Shown here piece after piece: positions 8,564 to 17,797 of a stretch of DNA of 64,000 nucleotides. The stretch's first letter is position 1, and each line of letters starts with the position of its first letter. Origin of the DNA: Trinickia symbiotica (GTDB taxonomy: Bacteria; Pseudomonadota; Gammaproteobacteria; Burkholderiales; Burkholderiaceae); the NCBI RefSeq assembly GCF_002934455.1, contig NZ_PTIR01000004.1:124001-188000 (forward strand), written 5' to 3'. The notes beneath the pieces were generated by a model, which was given only the letters and a program-made list of their open reading frames with translations, made no database searches and was not told the DNA's origin. Position numbers and translations under genes: made by a program.

Positions 8564-9022
8564 TCAAAAGCCGCGCGAATAGACGGCCGCGCCGATGGTG
8601 ACGACGGCAAGGACGAGATTGATCGCCACGAGCCTCCGCATCGTGTCGACGGCCCGGGCCCCGTCGGGCCACTTCTGCGCCTGCACCGCGCGCCGGATGC
8701 GTGGAAAGACCGCGAAGCGCAGGTGCCCAAAGTTCAGCATCATCAGGACGCCGAGCACCGCCATCAGCGTCAACGGCCAGGGTGCATGACTGCCGCCGAA
8801 GCGCGCCATCATGAAGCCACCCGAGAGCAGAAGCGCGATCACGGCGACGCCGACCCAGGTCAGGAATCGCCCGAACACCGCTTCGATCAGCGGCAGCCGC
8901 AACTGCGGCGATACGTCCGCGAGCGACGGGCGCAGACAAAACTGCGCGAAGATCATCCCGCCGACCCAAACCGCGACGGCGGCGAGATGTAGAAACAACG
9001 CAACGTTCATGGCGATCGACAT
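8564..9022 (-). CDS. CopD-like small integral membrane protein
   Basis: A 152-residue protein with four predicted membrane helices. The first helix holds the histidine-containing motif LFLHLAAVAVWVGGMIFAQF, which is characteristic of the CopD domain of copper-resistance and related membrane proteins. No CopC-like partner is adjacent. It lies 66 bp downstream of parC on the same strand and could be read through from it, while its far end is convergent with the chromate transporter gene. The function is unknown; a role in metal or haem handling is only suggested by the fold. Confidence 0.75.
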   Translation of the reverse strand: MSIAMNVALFLHLAAVAVWVGGMIFAQFCLRPSLADVSPQLRLPLIEAVFGRFLTWVGVAVIALLLSGGFMMARFGGSHAPWPLTLMAVLGVLMMLNFGHLRFAVFPRIRRAVQAQKWPDGARAVDTMRRLVAINLVLAVVTIGAAVYSRGF

Positions 9023-9088
9023 CAGGCGTCTCTCCGAAATTGAGGTGTCCGAACGAACGATACCGCTCGCGGCATGCGGCGAGCCGTA

Positions 9089-11404
9089 TCAGCCGAGCGC
9101 CGGCCGCAATGCGCTCACCTTGAGCCGCGTGTCGGGTGCGCGGCCGCGACGCGCGCGCTTGCCGACGTGCGGCTCGAGCGCCGCACCCGCGAACGTCTCC
9201 TCCTGCGGCTTGCCGCCGCGCCCCGTGCCGAGCAGCATCAGTCCGGCCGCACCGAACGCGAGCGCCTGCACGAGCGTCTCCTTTTCGTCGAGCATCATGA
9301 GTGTGATGCCGCGTCCGCCGCCTGTCAGCGTCTTCATCTCGTCGATTCCGAACACGAGCAGACGTCCCGAGCTGGACAGGCAGGCCACCTGCACGGCGTC
9401 GGGCACCACGGGCATCGGCGCGAGCGGCGCGGCGCCCGCGTCGATCGTCATGAACGACTTGCCCGCCTTCACGCGGCTTACCATGTCGCTCACCCTGGCG
9501 ATGAATCCGAAGCCGTTGCTCGATGCCAGCAAAAGCGGCTGCTCGGCATTCGCCGCATAGTAGTGGAGCAAGTGCGTGCCCGCTTCGAGCTCGATGAGCG
9601 AAGTCACGGGCACGCCGTCGCCGCGCCCACCCGGCAGCATCGCGACGGCAACCGAGTAGACGCGTCCCGAGCTGCCCCAGGCGATCAGCGTATCGGGCGT
9701 GCGGCACTGGAACGCCGCATAGAGGCTGTCACCGTCCTTGAACGAAAAGCCCGCCGGATCGAGCCCATGCCCCTTGAGCGCACGGACCCAGCCGCGCTGC
9801 GAAACGACGACGGTCACCGGCTCGTCGACGACGCGCGCTTCGAACGTCGCGCGTTTTTCCTGTTGAATCAGCGTGCGGCGCTCGTCGCCATACTGCTTCG
9901 CATCGGCTTCGATTTCCTTGATGATCTGCCGTTTCATCACCGTATCGCTCGCCAACAGTTCCTCGAGCTTCGCCTTCTCGTCGCGCAGCGACTGCAGTTC
10001 CTTCTCGATCTTGATCTTCTCGAGCCGCGCGAGTTGGCGCAGCCGGATCTCGAGAATGTCTTCGGCCTGACGGTCGGAGAGACCGAACGCCGCGATGAGC
10101 GCCTGCTTCGGCTCCTCGGATTCGCGAATGATGCGGATGACCTCGTCGAGATTGAGGAAGACGATCATCCGCCCTTCGAGGATATGGATGCGATCGTCGA
10201 CCTTCGTCAGGCGATGACGCGTGCGCCGCGTGACGGTCGCGAAACGGAACCCCACCCATTCCCGCAGGATTTCGGTCAAGCCCTTTTGCTTCGGCCGCCC
10301 GTCCCCACCGATCATGACTAGGTTCAGCGGCGCGTTTGATTCGAGGCTCGTATGCGCGAGCAGCGAGTTCGCGAACTCGGTCTGATCGATGCGACTCGTC
10401 TTGGGCTCGAAGACGAGCCGCACCGGCGCATCCTTGCCCGATTCGTCGCGCACCGTGTCGACGAGCGCGAGCACCGTTTGCTTGAGCGTCAACTGCTCCG
10501 GTGTCAGCGTCTTCTTGCCCAGCTTGACTTTCGGGTTCGTCAGTTCCTCGATTTCCTCGAGCACCTTCTGTCCCGACGTATTCGGCGGCAACTCGGTGAC
10601 GACGAGTTGCCACTGGCCGCGCGCGAGTTCTTCGATCTTCCAGCGCGCCCGTACCTTGAGGCTCCCGCGTCCTGTCTCGTAGGCCGCCGCGATCTCGGCG
10701 GGACTCGAGATGATTTGACCGCCGCCCGGAAAATCAGGGCCCGGCAGGTGATCCATCAATTCGGCGTGCGAAATGTTCGGATGCCGAATCATCGCGACGG
10801 CCGCTGCCGCGACTTCGCGCAGGTTGTGCGAGGGAATCTCTGTGGCGAGGCCGACCGCGATGCCCGACGCGCCGTTCAGCAGCAGGAAAGGCAAGCGCGC
10901 CGGCAAAAGCTTCGGCTCCTGAAAGGAGCCGTCGTAGTTCGGCATGAAGTCGACCGTGCCTTCGTCGATTTCATCGAGCAAAAGCCGCGCGATGGGGGTG
11001 AGCCGTGCCTCGGTGTAACGCATCGCCGCCGCGCCATCGCCATCGCGCGAGCCGAAATTGCCTTGGCCGTCGATGAGCGGATAGCGCATCGAAAAATCCT
11101 GCGCAAGGCGCACGAGCGCGTCGTAGGCCGATTGGTCGCCGTGCGGATGGTACTTGCCGAGCACATCGCCGACGACGCGCGCCGACTTCACCGGCTTGGC
11201 ATCGGCGGCGAGGCCCATTTCGTTCATCGCATAGAGGATGCGCCGCTGTACGGGCTTCTGGCCGTCGCTCACGTCGGGCAGCGCGCGGCCTTTCACGACG
11301 CTCACCGCGTAGTCGAGATAGGCCCGCTCGGCATAGTGACCGAGCGTCAGGGATTCGCCGTCGGGCACAACGGCCGGGGCGAACAAATCGTCTTGTTGAG
11401 CCAT
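9089..11404 (-). CDS. parC: DNA topoisomerase IV subunit A
   Basis: A 771-residue type IIA topoisomerase A subunit (E. coli ParC has 752). The catalytic tyrosine is Y130 in the motif [11 protein letters not shown]. The quinolone-determining region reads [17 protein letters not shown], with glutamine where E. coli ParC has S80 and aspartate where it has E84. The C-terminal beta-pinwheel region (from about residue 490) lacks the GyrA box, which supports ParC over GyrA. It lies 52 bp downstream of parE on the same strand, so the two subunits of the decatenase are probably made from one transcript. No classical ribosome-binding site precedes the ATG at 11404. Confidence 0.97.
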   Translation of the reverse strand: MAQQDDLFAPAVVPDGESLTLGHYAERAYLDYAVSVVKGRALPDVSDGQKPVQRRILYAMNEMGLAADAKPVKSARVVGDVLGKYHPHGDQSAYDALVRLAQDFSMRYPLIDGQGNFGSRDGDGAAAMRYTEARLTPIARLLLDEIDEGTVDFMPNYDGSFQEPKLLPARLPFLLLNGASGIAVGLATEIPSHNLREVAAAAVAMIRHPNISHAELMDHLPGPDFPGGGQIISSPAEIAAAYETGRGSLKVRARWKIEELARGQWQLVVTELPPNTSGQKVLEEIEELTNPKVKLGKKTLTPEQLTLKQTVLALVDTVRDESGKDAPVRLVFEPKTSRIDQTEFANSLLAHTSLESNAPLNLVMIGGDGRPKQKGLTEILREWVGFRFATVTRRTRHRLTKVDDRIHILEGRMIVFLNLDEVIRIIRESEEPKQALIAAFGLSDRQAEDILEIRLRQLARLEKIKIEKELQSLRDEKAKLEELLASDTVMKRQIIKEIEADAKQYGDERRTLIQQEKRATFEARVVDEPVTVVVSQRGWVRALKGHGLDPAGFSFKDGDSLYAAFQCRTPDTLIAWGSSGRVYSVAVAMLPGGRGDGVPVTSLIELEAGTHLLHYYAANAEQPLLLASSNGFGFIARVSDMVSRVKAGKSFMTIDAGAAPLAPMPVVPDAVQVACLSSSGRLLVFGIDEMKTLTGGGRGITLMMLDEKETLVQALAFGAAGLMLLGTGRGGKPQEETFAGAALEPHVGKRARRGRAPDTRLKVSALRPALG

Positions 11405-11456
11405 CGAAAATGGTGTCCGTATTCAGGAGGAGCGTGTTCGGCCGTGGCCATTCGCT

Positions 11457-13442
11457 TCAAATGTCGGCTTCGACCTCGTTGCCCTTCTCTTCGAGCCAGC
11501 TGCGGCGCGCGGCCGCTTCGCCCTTGCCCATCAGCATTGTCATGCGCGAGACCGTCGAATCGTAATCGAGCTCGCCGAGCGCGACGGGCATGAGGCGCCG
11601 CGTGTCGGGATTCATCGTCGTATCCCAAAGCTGCTCGGCGCTCATTTCGCCGAGCCCCTTGAAGCGGCTGATCGACCACTGGGATTCACGCACGCCGTCT
11701 TTCCTCAGCTTGTCGAGGATAGCCTCCAGCTCGCCTTCGTCGAGCGCATAGAGCTTTTGCGCGGGTTTCTTCCCGCGCGCCGGCGCGTCGACGCGAAAGA
11801 GCGGCGGCCGCGCCACGTAGACGTTGCCGCGCTCGATGAGCTGCGGGAAATGCTTGAAGAAGAGCGTGAGCAGCAGCACCTGGATGTGGGCGCCGTCGAC
11901 GTCCGCGTCCGACAGGATGCAGATCTTGCCGTATCGCAGGTTCGATAGATCGACCTCGTCGTCAGGGTTGTGCGGATCGACGCCGATCGCCACCGAGATG
12001 TCGTGCACCTCATTGTTGGCAAAGAGCCGGTCGCGCTCCGTCTCCCATGTATTGAGCACCTTGCCGCGCAACGGCAAGATCGCCTGGTACTCCTTGTCGC
12101 GACCCATTTTCGCCGAGCCGCCGGCCGAATCGCCTTCGACGAGAAAGAGCTCATTGCGCGAAATGTCGGTCGACTCGCAATCGGTCAGCTTGCCCGGCAG
12201 GACGGCCACGCCCGAGCTCTTGCGCTTTTCGATCTTCTGACCCGCGCGCGTGCGCGCCTGGGCCTGCTTGATGACAAGCTCGGCCAGCTTCCGGCCGTGC
12301 TCGACGTGATGATTGAGCCAAAGCTCGAGAGCGGGCTTGACGTACGAAGAGATGAGCTTGACGGCGTCGCGGCTGTTGAGCCTTTCCTTGATCTGCCCTT
12401 GGAATTGCGGATCGAGCACCTTGGCCGACAGCACGAACGACACCCGCGCGAACACGTCTTCGGCGAGCAGCTTCACGCCCTTTGGCTGCAGGTTGTGCAG
12501 TTCGACGAAGCTCTTGACGGCCTGAAAGAGCCCGTCGCGCAGGCCCGCTTCGTGCGTCCCGCCTGCCGGCGTCGGAATGAGGTTGACGTAAGACTCGCGC
12601 GTGAGCGGGCCTTCCTCGCTCCAGGCGACGACCCATGCCGCGCCTTCACCTTCGGCGAACGCGTCTTCGGTCGTGCGCGCGCTTTCCGCATAGCGCTCGC
12701 CCTCGAAAAGCGGGATCAAGAGATCGCTGCCCGCCATGCCCTCGAGCAGATAGCCGCGCAAGCCGTCCTCATACTTCCAGCTCTGACGCTCGCCCGTCTT
12801 CTCGATCACGAGCGTCACTTCCACGCCAGGCAAAAGCACCGCCTTTGAACGCAAGAGGCGTTGCAACTCGCCGAGCGGCACGTTCGACGAATCGAAATAT
12901 TTCGGATCGGGCAGCGCCGTGACGCGCGTGCCCGAGCGCTTTTCGCCCTTTTCGGCCGCGCGGACTTCGAGAGGACCCACGACATCGCCATGCGCAAAGC
13001 CGATCCGGGCGACCTTGCCGTCGCGCCAGACTGTCACGTCGAGCCTCGACGAAAGCGCGTTCGTCACCGAAACGCCGACGCCGTGCAGGCCGCCCGAGAA
13101 CGTATAGGCGCCGCCCGCCGCCTTGTCGAACTTGCCGCCCGCGTGCAGGCGCGTGTACACGATTTCGATGACGGGCACCCCCTCGTCGGGGTGCAGGCCG
13201 AACGGAATGCCACGGCCGTCGTCCTCTACCGAGACCGAGTGATCGGCGTGCAGCGTCACCGTGATCTGTCGACCGTAGCCGCCGAGCGCCTCGTCGGACG
13301 AGTTGTCGATGACTTCCTGAATGATGTGCAGCGGATTCTCGGTGCGCGTGTACATGCCGGGCCGCTGCTTGACCGGCTCCAGGCCCTTCAACACCTTGAT
13401 CGACGCCTCGCTGTACGCGGCGCTTGGCTTTTTCGTGGGCAT
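11457..13442 (-). CDS. parE: DNA topoisomerase IV subunit B
   Basis: A 661-residue ATPase subunit of topoisomerase IV (E. coli ParE has 630). The GHKL ATP-binding motifs NSSDEALGGYG, EDDGRGIP and GGLHGVGVSVTNALS are present. The TOPRIM motifs EGDSAGGSAKMGRDKEYQAI and DADVDGAHI follow. The absence of the long GyrB insert and the pairing with parC identify it as parE. It is the first gene of a parE-parC operon. Its upstream region (13443-13701) holds three near-consensus DnaA boxes, described separately. Confidence 0.97.
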   Translation of the reverse strand: MPTKKPSAAYSEASIKVLKGLEPVKQRPGMYTRTENPLHIIQEVIDNSSDEALGGYGRQITVTLHADHSVSVEDDGRGIPFGLHPDEGVPVIEIVYTRLHAGGKFDKAAGGAYTFSGGLHGVGVSVTNALSSRLDVTVWRDGKVARIGFAHGDVVGPLEVRAAEKGEKRSGTRVTALPDPKYFDSSNVPLGELQRLLRSKAVLLPGVEVTLVIEKTGERQSWKYEDGLRGYLLEGMAGSDLLIPLFEGERYAESARTTEDAFAEGEGAAWVVAWSEEGPLTRESYVNLIPTPAGGTHEAGLRDGLFQAVKSFVELHNLQPKGVKLLAEDVFARVSFVLSAKVLDPQFQGQIKERLNSRDAVKLISSYVKPALELWLNHHVEHGRKLAELVIKQAQARTRAGQKIEKRKSSGVAVLPGKLTDCESTDISRNELFLVEGDSAGGSAKMGRDKEYQAILPLRGKVLNTWETERDRLFANNEVHDISVAIGVDPHNPDDEVDLSNLRYGKICILSDADVDGAHIQVLLLTLFFKHFPQLIERGNVYVARPPLFRVDAPARGKKPAQKLYALDEGELEAILDKLRKDGVRESQWSISRFKGLGEMSAEQLWDTTMNPDTRRLMPVALGELDYDSTVSRMTMLMGKGEAAARRSWLEEKGNEVEADI

Positions 13443-13460
13443 CGTGTCGTTAAGTCATCG

Positions 13461-13496
13461 TTGTCCACAGCGGTTGTGGATATCCGCGTGGACAAA
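13461..13496. promoter_or_regulatory. Cluster of three near-consensus DnaA boxes upstream of parE
   Basis: TTGTCCACA at 13461-13469 on the plus strand faces TGTGGATAT at 13475-13483, and CGTGGACAA lies at 13488-13496. Each is within one or two positions of TTATCCACA or its complement. The first pair shares the perfect inverted repeat TCCACA/TGTGGA with a five-base spacer. The cluster begins 18 bp upstream of the parE start codon. DnaA binding is an inference from the resemblance. Confidence 0.45.
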
Positions 13497-13701
13497 ACGT
13501 TGAAAGATCAAAAAAAACGAATCGGAACAAAGGGTGCGACGGGCGTGCCTGCGCAACGGGCGAATCAGGCGAAGACAAGCCGAGCCGCGCCCTGGCGTCC
13601 CGGGAAACGCGGCGTATTTTACTTTGTTCGACGTGCGGAGCAATTCGGCTCAACGGTCAGGTGGCCCGGCCCCGAATGTCGTCGAGCCGCTCGTTTCGCG
13701 T

Positions 13702-15639
13702 TCATTTGCGCTTCGCTTCCAGCTCCTCCCATCGCTCGAGTGCAGCCATGAGCTCGTCGTCGATGGCGGCATACCGTTCGGTCAGGCGGGCGCCCTCGCG
13801 CGCGTCCTTCGCAAAGATGGAGCCGTCCTCGAGCTGCGCGCCGATCGCCTTTTGCTCGGCCTCGAGCGCCGCGATCTTCTCGGGCAGCGCTTCCAGCTCG
13901 CGCTGTTCCTTGTAAGAGAGCTTCGCGGCGCGTTGAGCGGCGCGGCCCGCCGCGGCCTCTTGCGCTTGCGCCGCGCGCGGCGGCGCGGATGGCGCGCGCG
14001 CCGCGGCCGCCTCCTCGGCGAGCCGGGTCGCGCGCTCGTGCTGCGTCTGCCAGTCCGTGAAGCCGCCGACGTATTCGCGCCACCGCCCACCGCCTTCCGA
14101 GGCGATGACCGAAGTGACGACGTTGTCGAGGAACGCGCGATCATGGCTGACGAGCAGCACCGTCCCGTCGTAATCGCCGAGCAATTCCTCGAGCAGCTCC
14201 AGCGTCGGGATGTCGAGATCGTTCGTCGGCTCGTCGAGCACGAGCACGTTCGCGGGACGCGCGAAGAGCCGCGCGAGGAGCAGGCGATTGCGCTCGCCGC
14301 CCGAGAGCGACTTCACCGGCGAACGTGCGCGCTCCGGCGCGAACAGGAAATCGCCGAGATAGCTCATGACGTGCTTGCGCGCGCCGTTGATCTCGATCCA
14401 GTCGCTGCCGGGGCTGATCGTGTCGGCGAGACTCTTTTCCTGATCGAGTTGCGCGCGCATCTGATCGAAGTAGGCCACTTGCAGATTCGTTCCGACGCGC
14501 ACCGTGCCCTCGTCGGGCGCGATTTCGCCGAGGATCAGCTTGAGCAGCGTCGTCTTGCCGGCGCCGTTGGGACCGACGAAGCCGATCTTGTCGCCGCGCA
14601 TCACCGTCGTCGAAAAGCGATCGACGATCGTGCGCTCGCCGTAGCGCTTCGTCACGTCGACGAGCTCCGCGACGATCTTGCCCGAGCGCTCGCCCTGCCC
14701 CACGTCGAGCTTCACGTTGCCTTGCACGTTGCGCCGCTCGGCGCGCTCCCGGCGCATCTGGACGAGCCGTGCGATGCGTCCGACGCTGCGCGTACGGCGT
14801 GCCTCGACGCCCTTTCGGATCCACACCTCCTCTTGCGCGAGCAGCTTGTCGAACTTCTCGTTCTCGACTCGCTCCACCTCAAGCTGCTGCGCCTTGCGCG
14901 TCTGATAGGCCGAGAAATTTCCCGGATAGGACAGGAGATTGCCGCGATCGAGCTCGACGATGCGCGTCGCGACGCGATCGAGAAACGCGCGATCGTGCGT
15001 GATGAAAAAGAGTCCCGCGCGCGCCCCGACGAGCAGATCCTCGAGCCAGCGAATGCCGTCGAAGTCGAGATGGTTGGTCGGCTCGTCGAGCAGCAGCACA
15101 TCAGGATCGACGACGAGCGCACGAGCGAGTGCGACGCGTTTTTGCATGCCGCCCGATAGCGCGCCGACGCGTGCGTCGCCATCGAGGCTCAATTGCGCGA
15201 GCGTCGTTGCCACGCGCGTGCGCCAGTTCCAGGCGTTCGTGACGTCGAGCCTCGACTGCAACGCATTCATGCGCGCGAGCAGCGTGTCGTGCGCCGCGCC
15301 CTCGGGCGTGGCCGCGAGCTCGTGGGCGACCGCATCGTATTCGTCGAGCGCCGCGCGCGCTTCATCGAGCCCGGCCGCCACTGCGTCGAAGACAGTCATG
15401 TCGGGGGCGAACTCCGGCTCCTGCGGCACATAGACGGTCGACAGGTTCTGCTGGCGTGAGACGAGCCCATCGTCGGGCTGCATGAGGCCCGCGACGATCT
15501 TCAGAAGCGACGATTTGCCGGCGCCGTTGCGGCCGATGAGCCCGACGCGTTCCCCCGCCTCGAGCGAGAAATCGGCGTGGTCGAGCAGGGCGACGTGCCC
15601 GAAGGCAAGCTGGGCATCGGCGATGGAATAAAGCGACAT
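13702..15639 (-). CDS. uup: ABC-F family ATPase, Uup type
   Basis: A 645-residue soluble protein with two ABC cassettes and no membrane domain. The first cassette has GRNGAGKSSLLK, LSGGMQKRVALARAL and DEPTNHLDF. The second has GPNGAGKTTLLK, LSGGERNRLLLARL and DEPTNDLDI. After an Ala/Pro-rich linker, the last 80 or so residues form the charged coiled coil typical of Uup (SYKEQRELEALPEKIAALEA). The start at 15639 (MSLYSIADAQLAFGH) matches the family; longer in-frame readings are not credible. Uup-like ABC-F proteins act on ribosomes or in DNA maintenance. The gene is alone on this strand. Confidence 0.93.
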   Translation of the reverse strand: MSLYSIADAQLAFGHVALLDHADFSLEAGERVGLIGRNGAGKSSLLKIVAGLMQPDDGLVSRQQNLSTVYVPQEPEFAPDMTVFDAVAAGLDEARAALDEYDAVAHELAATPEGAAHDTLLARMNALQSRLDVTNAWNWRTRVATTLAQLSLDGDARVGALSGGMQKRVALARALVVDPDVLLLDEPTNHLDFDGIRWLEDLLVGARAGLFFITHDRAFLDRVATRIVELDRGNLLSYPGNFSAYQTRKAQQLEVERVENEKFDKLLAQEEVWIRKGVEARRTRSVGRIARLVQMRRERAERRNVQGNVKLDVGQGERSGKIVAELVDVTKRYGERTIVDRFSTTVMRGDKIGFVGPNGAGKTTLLKLILGEIAPDEGTVRVGTNLQVAYFDQMRAQLDQEKSLADTISPGSDWIEINGARKHVMSYLGDFLFAPERARSPVKSLSGGERNRLLLARLFARPANVLVLDEPTNDLDIPTLELLEELLGDYDGTVLLVSHDRAFLDNVVTSVIASEGGGRWREYVGGFTDWQTQHERATRLAEEAAAARAPSAPPRAAQAQEAAAGRAAQRAAKLSYKEQRELEALPEKIAALEAEQKAIGAQLEDGSIFAKDAREGARLTERYAAIDDELMAALERWEELEAKRK

Positions 15640-15899
15640 GGAAAAGCGCTGCCTGAAAAAATCCGAAAGCCCGATTGTACGGCTATACGGATTGGCGCTT
15701 CGGCACCGACGCTCGGGTAAAATGGCGCGCCGCGTGCGCCGCGCGATCAATCGCCACGCATGTTGGGCATCAGGCCGGGAGCATCCCGGCCGGCGTGAAA
15801 GCGCTGTACGCAGTCGAGGATGCGACGATTGGACCGATCGAGGATGTGGCTCCAAGACGCTATCGTATCGATTTTCGGGATAGAGAAAGGTGGTTTGCT

Positions 15900-16082
15900 G
15901 TGAGTGATGTAGCCGAGTACAAGAGTTGGGTTTGCCTGATCTGCGGCTGGATTTACAACGAAGAGGAAGGTCTTCCCGACGAAGGCATCGCGGCGGGCAC
16001 GCGTTTCGCCGACATCCCCGACGACTGGCGCTGCCCGCTTTGCGATGTGAGCAAGAGCGAATTCAGCGTCGTCGAGTTTTGA
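15900..16082 (+). CDS. Rubredoxin
   Basis: A 60-residue iron protein with the two CxxC knuckles CLICGW and CPLCDV and the GxxPDDW-type turn (GTRFADIPDDW) of rubredoxins. The likely start is the GTG at 15900, preceded by AGAAAGG nine bases upstream. The in-frame reading further upstream has no rubredoxin-like sequence, so an ATG start at 15675 is rejected. It would carry electrons to an oxygenase, peroxidase or similar partner in the cytoplasm, but no partner gene is adjacent. It is a small stand-alone gene just before tRNA-Arg. Confidence 0.92.
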   Translation: MSDVAEYKSWVCLICGWIYNEEEGLPDEGIAAGTRFADIPDDWRCPLCDVSKSEFSVVEF

Positions 16083-16172
16083 GCGCGTCTGGCGGGCGGT
16101 GCGCGCCCGAGCAAGCGTAGCGGGGGTCGAACGTAGCGCCGATGCGCAGGTAAGCGTCTGCGGCATGTTTGC

Positions 16173-16178
16173 TATACT
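16173..16178 (+). promoter_or_regulatory. Probable -10 element (TATACT) of the tRNA-Arg promoter
   Basis: TATACT lies 50 bp before the mature tRNA 5' end, a normal distance for a tRNA leader. A good -35 hexamer is not evident at 16-18 bp spacing, so the assignment rests mainly on the -10 match and its position. Confidence 0.4.
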
Positions 16179-16227
16179 CTGGCCGCATCGGCACATTCAA
16201 GCGGCGCCACGCGCCCTATCCGGTCCG

Positions 16228-16302
16228 CTCCCCGTAGTTCAATGGATAGAACAAGCGCCTCCTAAGCGCTAGATACAGGTTCGATTCCTGTCGGGGGGAC
16301 CA
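16228..16302 (+). tRNA. tRNA-Arg (anticodon CCT)
   Basis: A complete cloverleaf of 75 nt including the encoded CCA at 16300-16302. The acceptor strands 16228-16234 and 16292-16298 pair with one G-T wobble. The D arm is GTTC/GAAC. The anticodon stem AGCGC/GCGCT encloses the loop CTCCTAA with anticodon CCT at 16261-16263. The T arm is ACAGG-TTCGATT-CCTGT. It reads the rare AGG arginine codon. tRNA-Arg(CCT) genes are common integration sites, and a group of short unrecognised genes follows immediately. Confidence 0.96.
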
Positions 16303-16369
16303 AAGAAAGTCTCAGCCGCCGGCCAGCAAGGCAAAACGCCCCCGTGCTCGCCAGGGTGCCCGCAGTTCG

Positions 16370-16606
16370 TCACTTTTGGCGCTTTCCATCGTCGCCGCCC
16401 TTCCGTCTCATATTCGGGTCAATGCCGTTCTCCCGAAGAATCTTTCGAAGGCGCGCGACTTCGAACCATAGCGCTGCAACCATGACCGTATTAACGATCG
16501 AGTAAAAGCGGTCGCTCCCGAGCCAATGCGTGAAAAACCATGCAGAAGTGACAAAGACCAGGCCGGTTAGCAACAGCAATCCGCGGTCGATCAACCATTT
16601 CATCAT
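16370..16606 (-). CDS. Small hypothetical membrane protein
   Basis: About 78 residues beginning with two methionines (16606 or 16603). GGGGCGA lies just upstream and fits the second ATG best. It has two predicted membrane helices (WLIDRGLLLLTGLVFVTSAW and YSIVNTVMVAALWFEVARL) and a basic, charged C-terminus. I recognise no family. It is the nearest gene to the 3' end of tRNA-Arg and sits in a group of three short genes on the same strand that may be a foreign insertion. Longer upstream readings in this frame look non-coding. Confidence 0.5.
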   Translation of the reverse strand: MMKWLIDRGLLLLTGLVFVTSAWFFTHWLGSDRFYSIVNTVMVAALWFEVARLRKILRENGIDPNMRRKGGDDGKRQK

Positions 16607-16770
16607 TTCGCCCCAGATGGTGCGGTCGCACGAACACGATACACGGCCCGCCACGGCAACGGCTTGAATACTTCTGGGTGGTGGGCAAGCAAGAGTGTGA
16701 TCGACGCAGGCAGCGGCAGGCCGACACTCATGAGCTTCTGATGTAAGCGCGCCGATGCGGCCGCACCCGA

Positions 16771-17064
16771 CTAGCACGCGTAGGCCTCGTCTGTTGCGAC
16801 GAGCAAGCTGCCAAGTACGGCGCCGAGGTAGTAGGAGACGTAGTACGCTCCTGCGACAGAAAGGATTTCGGTTAGCTTCCCAGCACCGATCAGTTCACGA
16901 ATCGTCACCTTCATTCCGAACGATTTCACAAAGCCGGTTAGCACAGTGATCGTCCCGAGCGCTTTCTCCTGGGTCGCGAACAGACCGGTCGGCACTTGCA
17001 GGCCGAGCGCTTCCATATTGGCTTTGAATGCGGGATAAAACCCCGCCACACAGTTTTGGCCCAT
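16771..17064 (-). CDS. Hypothetical protein with glycine/alanine-rich hydrophobic C-terminus
   Basis: A 97-residue protein starting at the ATG at 17064, where GAGAG a few bases upstream serves as ribosome-binding site. The N-terminal half is mixed (GFYPAFKANMEALGLQVPTG). The C-terminal third (AGAYYVSYYLGAVLGSLLVA) looks like a membrane helix or membrane-active segment. No family is recognised. It lies between the two other short genes of the tRNA-adjacent group, on the same strand. The glycine/alanine-rich hydrophobic segment makes a small membrane or secreted peptide possible, but this is speculative. Confidence 0.5.
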   Translation of the reverse strand: MGQNCVAGFYPAFKANMEALGLQVPTGLFATQEKALGTITVLTGFVKSFGMKVTIRELIGAGKLTEILSVAGAYYVSYYLGAVLGSLLVATDEAYAC

Positions 17065-17182
17065 ATGCTCTCTCTCATGTTTTTTATCTGACTGCCGCCG
17101 ACGTTCTTTACTGCAGGCGAGCGATAGGATACGACTGACGAGCGAAATTAGCGCATTGAAAAGCCAGCAAAAATCCAAGCGC

Positions 17183-17602
17183 TCATTGGTTCGACGGCAG
17201 CGTTTGCTGGCCGTGCTGAAACGCTGAAATCACCGTTTGCATCAGCGCGAGGTTGGACGACTGGTTTGCGTGGTAGGCGGCCATGACCATCCCCGCTACC
17301 GAAACGATGATCGTCAATGTCGCCGCCCACAAGTTCGCCTTCAATGTCGAGGCACTCTGGGCCGCCGAGGTCGCTTGCTCGGCGAGGTATTCGATTCGCT
17401 TGTCGCGCTCCGCGAGCCGCTTGTCCCGTTCCTCGAACATGAAGTTCAGCCGATCCTCGTGCTCGGCCAGCCGTAGGTCACGCTCATTGGCTCGAGCGAT
17501 AAAAGCGGCGACCTGGCCCTCGATATTAGCGACCCTGGCATCCATCCGCGCCTCGATCGTCTCGAGGCGCGCATCAAGTTCTTCTCGTGAAAGCACGCTC
17601 AT
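17183..17602 (-). CDS. Hypothetical coiled-coil protein with C-terminal membrane helix
   Basis: A 139-residue protein starting at 17602 (MSVLSREELDARLETIEARM). Residues about 5-85 form a long charged helix with repeats such as RDLRLAEHEDRL and EERDKRLAERDKR, a strong coiled-coil pattern. A single membrane helix (LWAATLTIIVSVAGMVMAAY) follows at about 95-118, then a short polar tail. This architecture is seen in many small Burkholderia hypothetical proteins, some of them from mobile elements. The function is unknown. It is the first gene, in transcription order, of the three-gene group behind tRNA-Arg. Confidence 0.6.
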   Translation of the reverse strand: MSVLSREELDARLETIEARMDARVANIEGQVAAFIARANERDLRLAEHEDRLNFMFEERDKRLAERDKRIEYLAEQATSAAQSASTLKANLWAATLTIIVSVAGMVMAAYHANQSSNLALMQTVISAFQHGQQTLPSNQ

Positions 17603-17797
17603 CAACCCGTATACCCGATATGACCAGCGGGGGTTCCCGCGAGCGACCCTCGGTCGCACAGCGACACACTCTACGATAGTCGCAATCGCATAGGTACGAC
17701 CCGGGACATCGCCAGGACGAATGGAAGTTCGCTGCACCGGTGATAGCGGTCCCGCTGCGCCCGGCCAATGCCGATAGGCGCAGCCCCGCTTTCGCCC

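Noticed and set aside
13534-15159. Long plus-strand open frame opposite uup
   Set aside because: Arg/Glu/Leu-rich shadow of the uup coding strand, with no motif and no ribosome-binding site.
15675-15899. N-terminal extension of rubredoxin
   Set aside because: The added 75 residues have no family similarity, and a GTG with a good ribosome-binding site at 15900 gives a standard rubredoxin.
16303-17797. att site (direct repeat of the tRNA-Arg 3' end) closing an island
   Set aside because: No second copy of the tRNA 3' end could be seen in the window, so no attachment site is claimed.
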